Of a stretch of 64,000 nt of DNA, positions 18,551 through 27,364 are shown one piece after another. A program made the position numbers and the translations under genes. The notes under the pieces are model-generated. The model was not told the DNA's origin and did not search any database. It saw only the letters and a program-made list of their open reading frames with translations. Source of the DNA: Paenibacillus sp. W2I17 (GTDB lineage Bacteria; Bacillota; Bacilli; Paenibacillales; Paenibacillaceae); NCBI RefSeq assembly GCF_030815985.1, contig NZ_JAUSXM010000001.1:5642001-5706000 (forward strand). Direction: 5' to 3'. Numbering within the stretch: the stretch's first letter is position 1; each line of letters opens with the position of its first letter.

Positions 18551-20566
18551 ATGCAAGCGATACATCAACCACTACACAGACAGAAAAAAACGGAACAGCG
18601 CTTATCCCAAACACCAGGCCCAAACCGGGGACGTAAGCCTGATTATCGAGCCATGTTGCAGAATAAAGAGATGCAATCTGCATTGGGCAGCGGACTGTTG
18701 ATGCTGATTGCCTGGGGAACTGCACCGTATTTTGGTACCTTATCCATCATGCTCTACATTGTGGCGTATGCGGTTGGCGGTTGGACCAAAGCGAAGGAAG
18801 GTATTGAGACACTGGTGAAGGACCGTGATCTGGATGTAAATCTTCTGATGATTGCCGCATCCCTTGGGGCAGCAGCCATCGGTTACTGGAATGAAGGCGC
18901 GATGCTAATCTTTATTTTTGCACTCAGTGGTGCGTTGGAAAGTTATGCGACAGAGCGCAGTCATAAGGATATCTCATCGTTACTCGCGCTGAAGCCGGAG
19001 ACTGCACTGCGTATTGAGGACGGACAGATGAACCTCGTGGCTATTGATGATCTGGAGCCGGGTGATCTGCTGTTGGTCAAACCGGGAGAACTCATCCCAG
19101 CAGATGGTGTCGTGTACCGGGGGAGTTCTTTTATCAATCAGTCATCCATCACCGGAGAATCCCTGCCTGTGGACAAAGTTGCGGGGGATGAAGTCTATGC
19201 AGGTACGTTAAACGGGGAGGGTGCTTTATACGTAGAGGTTACAAAATCGGCTGAAGGGTCACTGTTTGGCAAAATCATTAAAATGGTGGAAGAAGCGCAG
19301 GCAGAAGTGCCGGATTCCCAGCGTTTTATGGAGCGGTTTGAAGGAATTTACGCACGCATTGTTGTAGGGGTGACTTTACTTGTGATTGCAGGAACTCCAC
19401 TACTGCTTGGCTGGACATGGAATGAGGCATTTTATAAAGCCATGGTGTTTCTGGTGGTTGCTTCGCCTTGTGCATTGGTGTCTTCCATCATGCCTGTTAT
19501 GTTGTCCGCGATGTCCAGCAGTGCGCGCCGTGGCATTCTCTTCAAGGGTGGTGCCCATATGGAGAATATGGCTCGCACGCGAGTCGTGGCTTTTGACAAA
19601 ACAGGTACATTGACCATGGGCACCCCTCAAGTCACCGATATTATTACGGCTGAACATGTAGATCGTACCCAGCTGTTAGCTGCGGTAGCGGCGATTGAGA
19701 ACCTCTCGATGCATCCTTTGGCTCGTGCCATCGTAGATCAGGCGAACAAGGAGAACATTACACTTCAGGAAGCGGAGCACGTACAGGCTCTAACAGGCTG
19801 GGGTATCGAAGGAACTATAAATGGTGTGGTCTGGAGCATTGGCAAAACAAATGTAATGGAATCGATGCAGTCAGAGAAGATAAAAGACGCTAACGTTGAT
19901 GATCCAGATGGACATGGTGCTAATCATGTAAAGGTATCTTCTGAGTGGGGCGATGTATGCTCCCGTCTCGAGGGGGAGGGGAAAACCGTATCCATTGTTA
20001 TGGCTGATGGTGAATTAGTCGGGCTGATCGCGATGCGGGACACGGTACGGCCACAGGCAGCAGCTGCAGTGAAAAAGCTTGAAGCGTTGGGTGTAAAAGT
20101 TGCCATGTTAACAGGAGATCGAGCCAGATCAGCTTCTGTAATTGCCTGTGAAACAGGAGTAAGCATGGTCTATGCAGATTTGCTGCCTGAAGATAAGGTG
20201 AAGCAGGTCCAAGCGCTCCGCAAACAGTATGGTCCTGTGTTAATGGTAGGGGATGGTGTCAATGATGCACCGGCACTTGCAGCAGCTACTGTGGGTATGG
20301 GGATGGGATTGTCCGGCAGCGGGACTGCACTGGAGGTCGCTGATGCGGTATTGATGAATGATAACATTGAAGAGATCGCTTGGGTGATTGGGCAGGCTCG
20401 TCGAGCTCAGCGTACGGTGAAACAGAATATGTGTTTTGCCATCACCGTTATTCTGGCCTTAATTGCGGGTAACTTCCTCCAGGATGTCGCATTGCCTTTG
20501 GGTGTGGTAGGTCATGAAGGCAGTACAATTCTGGTTATTCTGAATGGGCTTAGGCTGCTACGGTAA
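18551..20566 (+). CDS. pfeT: P1B-4-type metal-transporting ATPase (PfeT/ZosA-like)
   Basis: 671 residues from ATG at 18551. It has no N-terminal HMA domain, only a short basic, His-containing tail. Features are TGES in the actuator domain, SPC at residues 305-307 in the metal-binding helix, DKTGTLT with phosphorylated Asp349, MHPLARAIV (HP locus), GDGVNDAPAL, and HEGS at about 655. SPC plus HEG[GS] marks the P1B-4 subgroup; B. subtilis PfeT (formerly ZosA) and Listeria FrvA of this group export Fe(II) under PerR/Fur control. The upstream Fur-like box agrees. A roughly 40-residue acidic insertion lies in the nucleotide-binding domain. Iron efflux is the best guess; Zn or Co remains possible. 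Confidence 0.87.
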   Translation: MQAIHQPLHRQKKTEQRLSQTPGPNRGRKPDYRAMLQNKEMQSALGSGLLMLIAWGTAPYFGTLSIMLYIVAYAVGGWTKAKEGIETLVKDRDLDVNLLMIAASLGAAAIGYWNEGAMLIFIFALSGALESYATERSHKDISSLLALKPETALRIEDGQMNLVAIDDLEPGDLLLVKPGELIPADGVVYRGSSFINQSSITGESLPVDKVAGDEVYAGTLNGEGALYVEVTKSAEGSLFGKIIKMVEEAQAEVPDSQRFMERFEGIYARIVVGVTLLVIAGTPLLLGWTWNEAFYKAMVFLVVASPCALVSSIMPVMLSAMSSSARRGILFKGGAHMENMARTRVVAFDKTGTLTMGTPQVTDIITAEHVDRTQLLAAVAAIENLSMHPLARAIVDQANKENITLQEAEHVQALTGWGIEGTINGVVWSIGKTNVMESMQSEKIKDANVDDPDGHGANHVKVSSEWGDVCSRLEGEGKTVSIVMADGELVGLIAMRDTVRPQAAAAVKKLEALGVKVAMLTGDRARSASVIACETGVSMVYADLLPEDKVKQVQALRKQYGPVLMVGDGVNDAPALAAATVGMGMGLSGSGTALEVADAVLMNDNIEEIAWVIGQARRAQRTVKQNMCFAITVILALIAGNFLQDVALPLGVVGHEGSTILVILNGLRLLR

Positions 20567-20610
20567 TCAGATTTGAAGAGACGATTCGAGGATAAAGGGA
20601 GCTGTGAAAT

Positions 20611-21420
20611 ATGGGACGTTATGTACAAGTGGAACCAAATGTAAAAGTATATGTTGAAGATATTGGCGAAGGCACCCCGGTTATCTTTTTGCACGGCTGG
20701 CCTGTTAATTATAAAATGTTTGAATACCAGTTGAATGTACTGCCGAACCATGGCATTCGTGCCATTGCGATAGATTTTAGAGGATATGGCTTATCGGATA
20801 AGCCTTCCACAGGATATGATTATGATCGCATGGCAGATGATGTTCGTGCCGTTATTGATGATCTGGAGCTGAAAGACGCCGTGCTCGCAGGATTCTCCAT
20901 GGGTGGAGCGATTGCAGTACATTACATTGCTCGCCATAAGGGACATGGTGTCTCCAAGCTGGTCTTGTTATCTGCGGCAGCCCCCGTGTTCACACAGCGC
21001 GAAGGTTATCCGTACGGATTGACTCCAGAGCAGCTGAACGAGCAGATCATTGAGCCGATCTTTGCAGATCGTCCGAAGTTGCTGGAGACATTTGGCGGCA
21101 TGTTCTTCGCGAAGAAACACAGCCAGCCATTCATGGATTGGTTCCACGCCCTCGGCATGGAAGCTTCATCTTATGGTACCATTCGCAGTGCAATGGCGTT
21201 GCGGGATGAGGACTTGCGAGGTGACCTGAGTTCCATTCAGGTTCCAACAGCCATTTTGCACGGGAAAAAAGATGAGATCTGTCCGTTTGAGTTCGCCGAG
21301 CAGATGCACCAAGGCATCGCTTCGTCTCAACTGATTGCTTTTGAAGAGAGCGGTCATGGTGCATTCTATGATGAATTGGAAAAATTCAATTCGGAACTGA
21401 TTCGTTTCATCCAATCCTGA
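20611..21420 (+). CDS. Alpha/beta hydrolase (non-haem chloroperoxidase-like)
   Basis: 269 residues. The oxyanion HGWP (about 28), nucleophile elbow GFSMGG (about 96), Asp in HGKKDEICPFE and His in ESGHGAFYDELEKF complete the triad of the cofactor-free haloperoxidase/esterase group. It starts 44 bases after the metal ATPase, with AAGGGAGC as ribosome site, and probably shares its transcript. Cytoplasmic, no signal peptide. Substrate unknown. Confidence 0.85.
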   Translation: MGRYVQVEPNVKVYVEDIGEGTPVIFLHGWPVNYKMFEYQLNVLPNHGIRAIAIDFRGYGLSDKPSTGYDYDRMADDVRAVIDDLELKDAVLAGFSMGGAIAVHYIARHKGHGVSKLVLLSAAAPVFTQREGYPYGLTPEQLNEQIIEPIFADRPKLLETFGGMFFAKKHSQPFMDWFHALGMEASSYGTIRSAMALRDEDLRGDLSSIQVPTAILHGKKDEICPFEFAEQMHQGIASSQLIAFEESGHGAFYDELEKFNSELIRFIQS

Positions 21421-21490
21421 TCAGGAGAGGGCGCAATACCTTTGACAGACGATCCCAGTAATTTCATGGAATCTTCATTTGTGGCTAAAC

Positions 21491-21534
21491 AAAGAACCCG
21501 GTCGACAGTCTTGGACTGTTCGCTCGGGTTCTTT
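21491..21534. terminator. Bidirectional terminator between hydrolase and ZIP gene
   Basis: Outer stem AAAGAACCCG / CGGGTTCTTT with an inner GACAGTC / GACTGTT pairing. A-rich and T-rich flanks serve both convergent genes. Confidence 0.85.
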
Positions 21535-21543
21535 AGTCTTCAA

Positions 21544-22275
21544 TTAAAACAGTTCGGTCAGACCAATCATCGTGATGAGCCCGAGCAAAAAGGACATCGT
21601 CGCCACACGTGCATTGCCATCGCCGTGACTCTCAGGGATAAGTTCCTTATAGACGATGAACATCATCGCACCGGCTGCAAAGGCCAGACCATAAGGCACA
21701 AGACCAGCTACGAGACTGCTCAAGGTGTAACCAATCATAGCTGTAATAATCTCTACCGCTCCGGTCAGGGTGGCAATACCCAGCGCTTTGAAGCGGCCAA
21801 TGTTCTGGTTCACGAGAAAGAGGGCCACCAAGAATCCTTCCGGTGCATTCTGCAATCCGATGGAAAAGGCAATGAGATTGCCCAGGCTCTCATCTGAGCT
21901 TGCATAGCTGACGCCAACGGATAACCCTTCCGGCAGGTTATGCATGGTGATGGCTGCAATAATCATGAAGGCTTTGGTTTCAATTTTAAAAGGCATTTTC
22001 TCGGGATTCTCCAGATCGACGTGTGGAATCTTCATCTCCAGCACCAGTAGAACCAGGCTACCAAGCATAATACCAAATGCAAGTACAAAGAGATTCGATT
22101 GGCCAAGCGCTTCCGGAATGAGATTATAGACCGAGGCCGAGGTCATAATACCTGCGGCGTATGCCAGCAAGATATCACGCAGACGGTGCGATATTTTGCG
22201 CATAAATAGAATCGGTACGGCCCCTAGGCCGGTAGACATGGCTGATATAAAACTGCCAATGAGTGCATCGTTCAT
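21544..22275 (-). CDS. ZIP family metal transporter
   Basis: 243 residues from ATG at 22275, 11 bases after GGAGGG; longer N-termini lack a ribosome site. About eight hydrophobic helices. Helix IV has ITMHNLPEGLSVGVSY and helix V IGLQNAPEGFLVALF, the paired HN-PEG / N-PEG metal sites of ZIP proteins (ZupT/GufA-like). It should import Zn(II), Mn(II) or Fe(II). It is convergent with the hydrolase and divergent from trxB, with a PerR/Fur-like box in the shared upstream region. It also faces a Fe-efflux-type ATPase nearby, which suggests balanced metal uptake and export. Confidence 0.9.
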   Translation of the reverse strand: MNDALIGSFISAMSTGLGAVPILFMRKISHRLRDILLAYAAGIMTSASVYNLIPEALGQSNLFVLAFGIMLGSLVLLVLEMKIPHVDLENPEKMPFKIETKAFMIIAAITMHNLPEGLSVGVSYASSDESLGNLIAFSIGLQNAPEGFLVALFLVNQNIGRFKALGIATLTGAVEIITAMIGYTLSSLVAGLVPYGLAFAAGAMMFIVYKELIPESHGDGNARVATMSFLLGLITMIGLTELF

Positions 22276-22364
22276 GCTTCCATTTTCCCTCCTGATGAAG
22301 ACTTCTTCATAATCGCTGCCGAGCATTGACACCGTACATAAAAGAGATCATAATGAACAACAGA

Positions 22365-22379
22365 TTAGAATGATTATAA
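22365..22379. promoter_or_regulatory. PerR-like box between ZIP transporter and trxB
   Basis: TTAGAATGATTATAA differs from the PerR consensus TTATAATNATTATAA at one of 14 fixed positions. It lies 90 bases upstream of the ZIP start and about 150 upstream of trxB, so it could serve either gene. Peroxide-responsive control is plausible for both. Confidence 0.6.
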
Positions 22380-22531
22380 ATTAGAATTCCGTTTCTGCAT
22401 AGGACAATTCTCATTTCACAGGCAGGACTTGTGGACATGATATGGGCTTTTCGTTCTAGTGTATGCAAAAGCCTAAGCTTTTGATGCCGGAGGGCCTAAC
22501 CTTTTTGCAGAACCCGGGGGAGGAACTATAC

Positions 22532-23473
22532 ATGTATAAATCAATTATTATTGGAACAGGCCCTGCAGGGCTGACAGCAGCAATCTATCTGGCACGTGCC
22601 AACTTGAATCCACTTGTTATTGAAGGACCACAACCTGGTGGCCAACTGACAACAACGACTGAAGTGGAGAACTTCCCAGGTTTCCCTGATGGAATTATGG
22701 GTCCTGAACTGATGGACAACATGCGTAAACAAGCTGAGCGCTTCGGTGCTGAATTCCGCACAGGCTGGGTGAACAACATCGATATGAGCGAGCGTCCATT
22801 CAAGATTCAAGTTGAAGGTATGGGTGAACTCGTATCGGAAACATTGATCCTGTCTACAGGCGCATCTGCTAAATACCTCGGTATTCCTGGCGAAGAAACA
22901 AATGTGGGCCGTGGTGTCAGCACATGTGCAACATGTGATGGATTCTTCTTCCGTAACAAAGAAATCATCGTCATCGGCGGTGGCGACTCTGCTCTTGAGG
23001 AAGCAAGCTTCCTGTCCCGTTTCGGTTCCAAAGTAACGCTGGTACACCGTCGTGAAGAACTGCGTGGCTCCAAAATCATGCAGGATCGTGCACGTAGCAA
23101 CGAAAAAGTAGAAATGGCTTTGAACCGTACACCACTCGAAGTACTTGCTGGCGACAACGGCGTAACCGGACTGAAAGTGTTGAACAACGAAACAGGTGAA
23201 GAAGAAGTGATTCCGGCAAGCGGCGTATTCGTAGCGATCGGTCACACACCAAACACTGGTTTCCTTGGCGGACAGATCACTACGGACGAACACGGTTATA
23301 TCCTGACTACACCAGGTACATCCGAGACAAACATCCCAGGCGTATTTGCATGTGGTGACGTACAGGATACACGTTACAAACAAGCGATTACAGCTGCAGG
23401 TAGCGGATGTATGGCTGCCATGGACACAGAGAAATACATTGAGAGCTTGGAGCACAGCGCAGTTGTTCTGTAA
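22532..23473 (+). CDS. trxB: Thioredoxin reductase
   Basis: 313 residues; ATG at 22532 after GGAGGAA. It shows the FAD motif GTGPAGLTAAIYLARA, GGQLTTTTEVENFPG, the redox pair in STCATCDGFF, the NADPH motif GGGDSALEEA and the C-terminal GVFACGDVQD. It transfers electrons from NADPH through FAD to thioredoxin in the cytoplasm. An upstream in-frame ATG at 22463 would add 23 non-conserved residues. A glutaredoxin-like gene follows 62 bases later, probably cotranscribed. Codon use is strongly biased, as in highly expressed genes. Confidence 0.97.
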   Translation: MYKSIIIGTGPAGLTAAIYLARANLNPLVIEGPQPGGQLTTTTEVENFPGFPDGIMGPELMDNMRKQAERFGAEFRTGWVNNIDMSERPFKIQVEGMGELVSETLILSTGASAKYLGIPGEETNVGRGVSTCATCDGFFFRNKEIIVIGGGDSALEEASFLSRFGSKVTLVHRREELRGSKIMQDRARSNEKVEMALNRTPLEVLAGDNGVTGLKVLNNETGEEEVIPASGVFVAIGHTPNTGFLGGQITTDEHGYILTTPGTSETNIPGVFACGDVQDTRYKQAITAAGSGCMAAMDTEKYIESLEHSAVVL

Positions 23474-23535
23474 TAGAATGAGCTGATTCCAACCAAACTA
23501 TAGATTAATATAAAACCATATGAGGTGAATTAAAC

Positions 23536-23766
23536 ATGGAAAACGTAATTGTATATACATCAACGAACTGCCCTAACTGCAAATCCGTAAAAACGTTCCT
23601 GGCTGACAAAGGTATCTCTTATGAAGAGCGCAACATCGAAACTAGCGATGAATTTGCACAACAAGTATGGGACATGGGTGTACGTGCCGTGCCATTGACT
23701 GTAATTGGTGAACACCGCATTCTGGGTATGAACAAAACCCAATTTGCCAAAGCATTGGACGCTTAA
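23536..23766 (+). CDS. Glutaredoxin-like protein (NrdH/GrxC type)
   Basis: 76 residues with a thioredoxin fold. It has the redox motif CPNC (residues 12-15), the cis-Pro segment RAVPLTVIG and a C-terminal GMNKTQFAKAL helix. Firmicutes lacking glutathione often use such proteins with thioredoxin reductase or bacillithiol; placement directly after trxB supports reduction by TrxB. ATG follows GAGGTG. A strong terminator ends the unit. Confidence 0.92.
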   Translation: MENVIVYTSTNCPNCKSVKTFLADKGISYEERNIETSDEFAQQVWDMGVRAVPLTVIGEHRILGMNKTQFAKALDA

Positions 23767-23857
23767 ATCAGGCTGATTATCTGAATCATCATGTGATGAA
23801 AGAAATTTTCGATTCATATGCAATTCCGGTTTTCGCGAGCCGTTAGGATATAGAAAG

Positions 23858-23885
23858 AACCGTACCCGGAAGGGTACGGTTTTTT
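23858..23885 (+). terminator. Terminator after glutaredoxin
   Basis: Stem AACCGTACCC / GGGTACGGTT, GGAA loop, then T6. Confidence 0.92.
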
Positions 23886-23905
23886 GTGCAAACGCAGAAT
23901 ATGAT

Positions 23906-24103
23906 CTAGAAAAAAATACTCATGAAAGTCTGAAATACAACATACACCAGCAATCCTGACAGCATGTACATGAAACCAGCCTTCTTTTTGCTCTGGAACA
24001 ATCGGAGTATGCCAAGGCTGAACAGGGGCGCAAGCACAATCAGGAACAGGAGTACGGTGACAAACATTTGCGCCGAGATATCTGAAGTATCCACGTAGGT
24101 CAC
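23906..24103 (-). CDS. Small two-helix membrane protein, unknown function
   Basis: About 65 residues if it starts at GTG 24103, 11 bases after GGAG; an alternative GTG at 24115 overlaps that site. Two hydrophobic segments, FVTVLLFLIVLAPLFSLGIL and FMYMLSGLLVYVVFQTF, are joined by a short basic loop RLFQSKKK. It is convergent with the glutaredoxin gene and upstream of nothing obvious. Not recognised; the composition and ribosome site suggest a real gene. Confidence 0.6.
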   Translation of the reverse strand: MTYVDTSDISAQMFVTVLLFLIVLAPLFSLGILRLFQSKKKAGFMYMLSGLLVYVVFQTFMSIFF

Positions 24104-24250
24104 GCTTTTTTTCACTCCGTTTCGTTATCGGAATTAACACAGCTTGATTCACACAGCCATGACAAAAATCACATAACCCCATTATACATCTGGATTTCTT
24201 TAACAAAAAGGGAGGAAATGGGGCGAAATGATGTCAATTTTCATCTGTTA

Positions 24251-25417
24251 TTAGACAGACACCCTAATTTTTCCTAAAAACTGGGATATCGCAGAGTAAG
24301 CGGCACCAACGCGGGTGGAACGGCTGTCCAGAGCTGCCCACTCAATCTGCAAACTGCGGCGGTGATAAGGTAATGTACGTTCCTCAACAACTTGTTTTAA
24401 CGCTGTTTCAATCCAGGGACCTGCTTCAGAGAGCGGACCGCCAATGATAATACGTTCCGGGTTGAAACTGTTAACGATATTGGTGATGCCAATCCCCAGT
24501 TTGCGTCCAATCGTGTTGTATAATTCCTGAACAGCCTCATGGCCTTGCTCCGCATAATGAATAAGCTCTCGTGTGGTATGAGCAGGTAATTTTAGCTGAT
24601 GATCGGGGTGCTCGTAGGCTTTTTCCGATGCATATAACTCCCAGCAACCACGATTACCACAGGAGCAGGGAAGACCTTCAGCTTCAATGGACATATGGCC
24701 TGTTTCCCCTGCGTAGCCCCACGCACCTTTGTATAATTCACCATCCACCATGATGCCTGAACCAATCCCCATGCCTGCACTGATGTAGATCATGTGACGG
24801 ACACCGATACCTGCCCCAAAATTCAACTCTCCATGAGCACCAGCATTGGCTTCATTATCGATCGTTACAGGCAGTTCAAATTCTTCTTCAAGCATCGAGC
24901 GCAGAGCTACCTTCTCCCACCCCAAGTTGGGTGCAAACAGGACCGTTCCTGACTCATCCACCATGCCGGGCACCCCGATGCCAATACCAATGACTCCATG
25001 AGGGGAAGGAGGAGCTGCTTCAATGAGCTGCTTTGCTGCGAATTTCAATTGCTCCAGAACAGATGACACGTCATGATGTTCCAAGGTCACTGCGTACTCT
25101 GTAATGATGTGTCCTTCCAGATCTGTAAGCACGCCTTTCAAATGGGTCACACTGAGTTCCAGACCGACTGCATAGCCTGATGTCCCTCGGAACAGCAGCA
25201 TGAGTGGTTTACGTCCGCCGCTGGATTCCCCAGGGCCAATCTCCTGCACCAGGTCATCACTGATCAGATCAGCAACCAGGTTGGATACCGTTGCTTTGTT
25301 CAGCCCCGTAACCTCGGACACTCGTGCGCGAGAAAGAGGGGCATGGCGCCGGATCGTATCCAGAACGATCGACTTGTTTATTTTTTTGACCAGCATCTGG
25401 TCTCCGGTAATTTTCAT
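24251..25417 (-). CDS. xylR: Xylose repressor XylR (ROK family)
   Basis: 388 residues. The N-terminal HTH contains RHAPLSRARVSEVTGLNKAT; the C-terminal ROK kinase-like domain shows IGIGIGVPGMVD, YISAGMGIGSGIM and the zinc motif GLPCSCGNRGCWE. AGGAG lies about 11 bases before the ATG. It is divergent from xylA, and an inverted repeat in between is a fitting operator. XylR represses xylAB until xylose binds. No terminator is seen after the stop. Confidence 0.94.
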   Translation of the reverse strand: MKITGDQMLVKKINKSIVLDTIRRHAPLSRARVSEVTGLNKATVSNLVADLISDDLVQEIGPGESSGGRKPLMLLFRGTSGYAVGLELSVTHLKGVLTDLEGHIITEYAVTLEHHDVSSVLEQLKFAAKQLIEAAPPSPHGVIGIGIGVPGMVDESGTVLFAPNLGWEKVALRSMLEEEFELPVTIDNEANAGAHGELNFGAGIGVRHMIYISAGMGIGSGIMVDGELYKGAWGYAGETGHMSIEAEGLPCSCGNRGCWELYASEKAYEHPDHQLKLPAHTTRELIHYAEQGHEAVQELYNTIGRKLGIGITNIVNSFNPERIIIGGPLSEAGPWIETALKQVVEERTLPYHRRSLQIEWAALDSRSTRVGAAYSAISQFLGKIRVSV

Positions 25418-25522
25418 ATGGTTAAGGCACTCCTATTCTTCTGATAAAAGGGGTCTGACCCACATCCGAAACAAGTTATTCGACTATTATAGCGTAAACA
25501 AACATGTAAAAAACAATTTTGT

Positions 25523-25553
25523 TTTACTTTGTTTAACCAATAGACAAAGTAAA
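25523..25553. promoter_or_regulatory. XylR operator candidate
   Basis: Perfect inverted repeat TTTACTTTGT (25523-25532) and ACAAAGTAAA (25544-25553) with an 11-base spacer. It sits over the xylA -35 region and between divergent xylR and xylA. An overlapping palindrome AAAACAATTTTGTTTT lies at 25510-25525 and could be a second half site. Confidence 0.75.
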
Positions 25554-25588
25554 TTCGATGTGATAGGATAACGGTGTAAACGATTTCT
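25541..25588 (+). promoter_or_regulatory. xylA promoter and CcpA site
   Basis: TAGACA (25541-25546) and TAGGAT (25564-25569) with a 17-base spacer form a SigA-type promoter. TGTAAACGATTTCT at 25575-25588 matches the catabolite-response consensus TGWAANCGNTNWCA except for the final base. Its position at the start of transcription would let CcpA block the promoter when glucose is present. Confidence 0.75.
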
Positions 25589-25615
25589 TAAAACTATTGA
25601 GGAGGCATTTTACAC

Positions 25616-26932
25616 ATGGCCTATTTTGAATCCGTTAATAAAATTGCATTTGAAGGTAAAGATTCCAAGAATCCTTTTGCTTTTAAACATTATAATCCGG
25701 AAGAAGTTGTAGCCGGCAAATCGATGGAAGAACATTTCCGTTTCGGCATGGCTTACTGGCATACATTAACTGCAGGCGGCAGTGACCCGTTCGGTGCGGA
25801 GACAGCTGTTCGTTCGTGGGATAAATACTCGGGTCTGGACCTCGCGAAAGTACGCGTGGAAGCGGCATTTGAATTTTTGGAAAAAATGAATCTCCCGTTC
25901 TTCTGTTTCCACGATGTGGACATTGCACCAGAAGGCAACAACCTGCGTGAGTTCTACAGCAACATTGATACCATTGTTGATCTGATTGAAGATCATATGA
26001 AATCCAGCGGCAAAAAACTGCTCTGGAACACGGCGAACATGTTCTCGAACCCACGCTTCATGTTTGGTGCAGCATCCACTTGCAACGCAGACGTGTATGC
26101 TCACGCTGCAGCACAGATCAAAAAAGGTCTGGAAGTGGGTAAACGTCTGGGCGCTGAAAACTATGTATTCTGGGGCGGTCGTGAAGGTTACGACACATTG
26201 CTGAACACAGACATGCAACTGGAGCAAGACAACATTGCTCGCATGTTCCACATGGCTGTAGACTACGCGAAGGAAATTGGCTTTGACGCACAATTCCTGA
26301 TTGAGCCTAAACCGAAAGAGCCAACGAAACACCAATATGATTATGATGCAGCAACTTCCATAGCTTTCTTGCAAAAATACGGTTTGGACAAACACTTCAA
26401 ACTCAACCTGGAAGCGAACCACGCTACACTGGCTGGTCACACATTTGATCACGAAATCCGCGTTGCTCGTACAAACGGCATGCTCGGTTCCCTCGATGCA
26501 AACCAAGGCGATATGTTGATCGGTTGGGATACGGATGAGTTCCCGGTTGATATGTACGATGCTACGTTGACAATGTATGAAGTATTGAAAAACGGCGGTA
26601 TCGGCCGTGGTGGTGTGAACTTTGACGCGAAAGTACGTCGTGGTTCCTTCGAAGCAGACGATCTGTTCCTGGCACACATCGCAGGTATGGACACGTATGC
26701 AAAAGGTCTGAAAGTAGCAGCGAAATTGATCGAAGATCGCGTATTCGATGACTTCATCGAAAAACGTTACAGCAGCTTCAGCGAAGGTATTGGCGCAGAT
26801 GTGGTTGCAGGTAAAGCAACACTGGCTTCCCTTGCTGAGTACGCGTTGAACAACGAAAGCCCACGCAAAAACCAATCCGGACGCCAGGAATTGCTGAGAG
26901 CACAACTCAACCAGTACATCTTGGCTGACTAA
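25616..26932 (+). CDS. xylA: Xylose isomerase
   Basis: 438 residues, the normal class II length. Key motifs are [13 protein letters not shown] with catalytic His, [35 protein letters not shown] and [16 protein letters not shown], which supply the two-metal site. It converts D-xylose to D-xylulose in the cytoplasm. AGGAGG precedes the ATG. Codon choice is strongly biased, suggesting high expression on induction. A terminator follows, then a structured leader before xylB. Confidence 0.98.
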   Translation: MAYFESVNKIAFEGKDSKNPFAFKHYNPEEVVAGKSMEEHFRFGMAYWHTLTAGGSDPFGAETAVRSWDKYSGLDLAKVRVEAAFEFLEKMNLPFFCFHDVDIAPEGNNLREFYSNIDTIVDLIEDHMKSSGKKLLWNTANMFSNPRFMFGAASTCNADVYAHAAAQIKKGLEVGKRLGAENYVFWGGREGYDTLLNTDMQLEQDNIARMFHMAVDYAKEIGFDAQFLIEPKPKEPTKHQYDYDAATSIAFLQKYGLDKHFKLNLEANHATLAGHTFDHEIRVARTNGMLGSLDANQGDMLIGWDTDEFPVDMYDATLTMYEVLKNGGIGRGGVNFDAKVRRGSFEADDLFLAHIAGMDTYAKGLKVAAKLIEDRVFDDFIEKRYSSFSEGIGADVVAGKATLASLAEYALNNESPRKNQSGRQELLRAQLNQYILAD

Positions 26933-27068
26933 TAGCGGATTCGGCAGGGTTGGTGCACGTCTACCACCGATGGTTACTCAACTCATATGTGTTGGACATC
27001 AGTTTCCAAGCTTGCCTATGCACAAGATTAGCTTGTACCATGGAACGCCTGAACAAGCATGACATTCG

Positions 27069-27111
27069 GACCGTCCCCGACTTTCCCATGGGAAGACGGG
27101 GGCGGTTTTTT
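27069..27111 (+). terminator. Terminator between xylA and xylB
   Basis: ACCGTCCCCG pairs with CGGGGGCGGT across an internal TTTCCCATGGGAA hairpin, then T6. Read-through or a separate promoter must feed xylB. Confidence 0.85.
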
Positions 27112-27165
27112 GATTAAACAAACAACGCGGTTTTTAAATTTTTGATATAAATGTTTGTCTAAGAT

Positions 27166-27320
27166 GGTACATGCAGAACGAAGTGAGCAGAAAGGACCCG
27201 AGGAAGCGAAGCGTTCGCATTTATCCCCGGATTTCTCCCTTGCCAAAGGGTATAAAGGAAATCTGGGGGTAACGGCGATCTGAGGGTTTTCTGATCACGG
27301 AGTGACCACATGAGCATCAA
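27166..27320 (+). other. Structured leader or repeat element before xylB
   Basis: Several hairpins are stacked in this gap: GCGAA/TTCGC at 27206-27218; an 11-bp arm CCCCGGATTTC (27225-27235) pairing with GAAATCTGGGG (27258-27268); and CCCTT/AAGGG (27237-27250) nested inside. A GATC-flanked segment follows at 27277-27296. No known riboswitch core is recognised. From memory similar GAACGAAGTGAGC-type stretches recur between Paenibacillus genes, so a dispersed RNA-like repeat is an alternative. The remaining 26933-27068 shows no gene. Confidence 0.5.
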
Positions 27321-27364
27321 GGTTTCATTTATACAATCCTGTTACAAACGAGAGGAGTTAACCT

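Noticed and set aside
18315..18725. Minus-strand frame upstream of the metal ATPase
   Set aside because: It crosses the Fur box, the hairpin and the ATPase start with no ribosome site.
21442..21897. Plus-strand frame overlapping the ZIP gene
   Set aside because: It runs through the terminator and the ZIP coding region; composition is that of an antisense shadow.
22541..23455. Long open frame antisense to trxB (304 codons)
   Set aside because: Same cause: a shadow of a highly biased gene. No plausible protein features.
25766..26905. Long open frame antisense to xylA (379 codons)
   Set aside because: It arises from the strong codon bias of xylA; the translation is Cys/His/Phe-rich with no ribosome site or family motif.
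27112..27165. Second XylR operator before xylB (AAACAAAC ... GTTTGTCT)
   Set aside because: The half sites are over 25 bases apart and imperfect, unlike the 11-base spacing at xylA.
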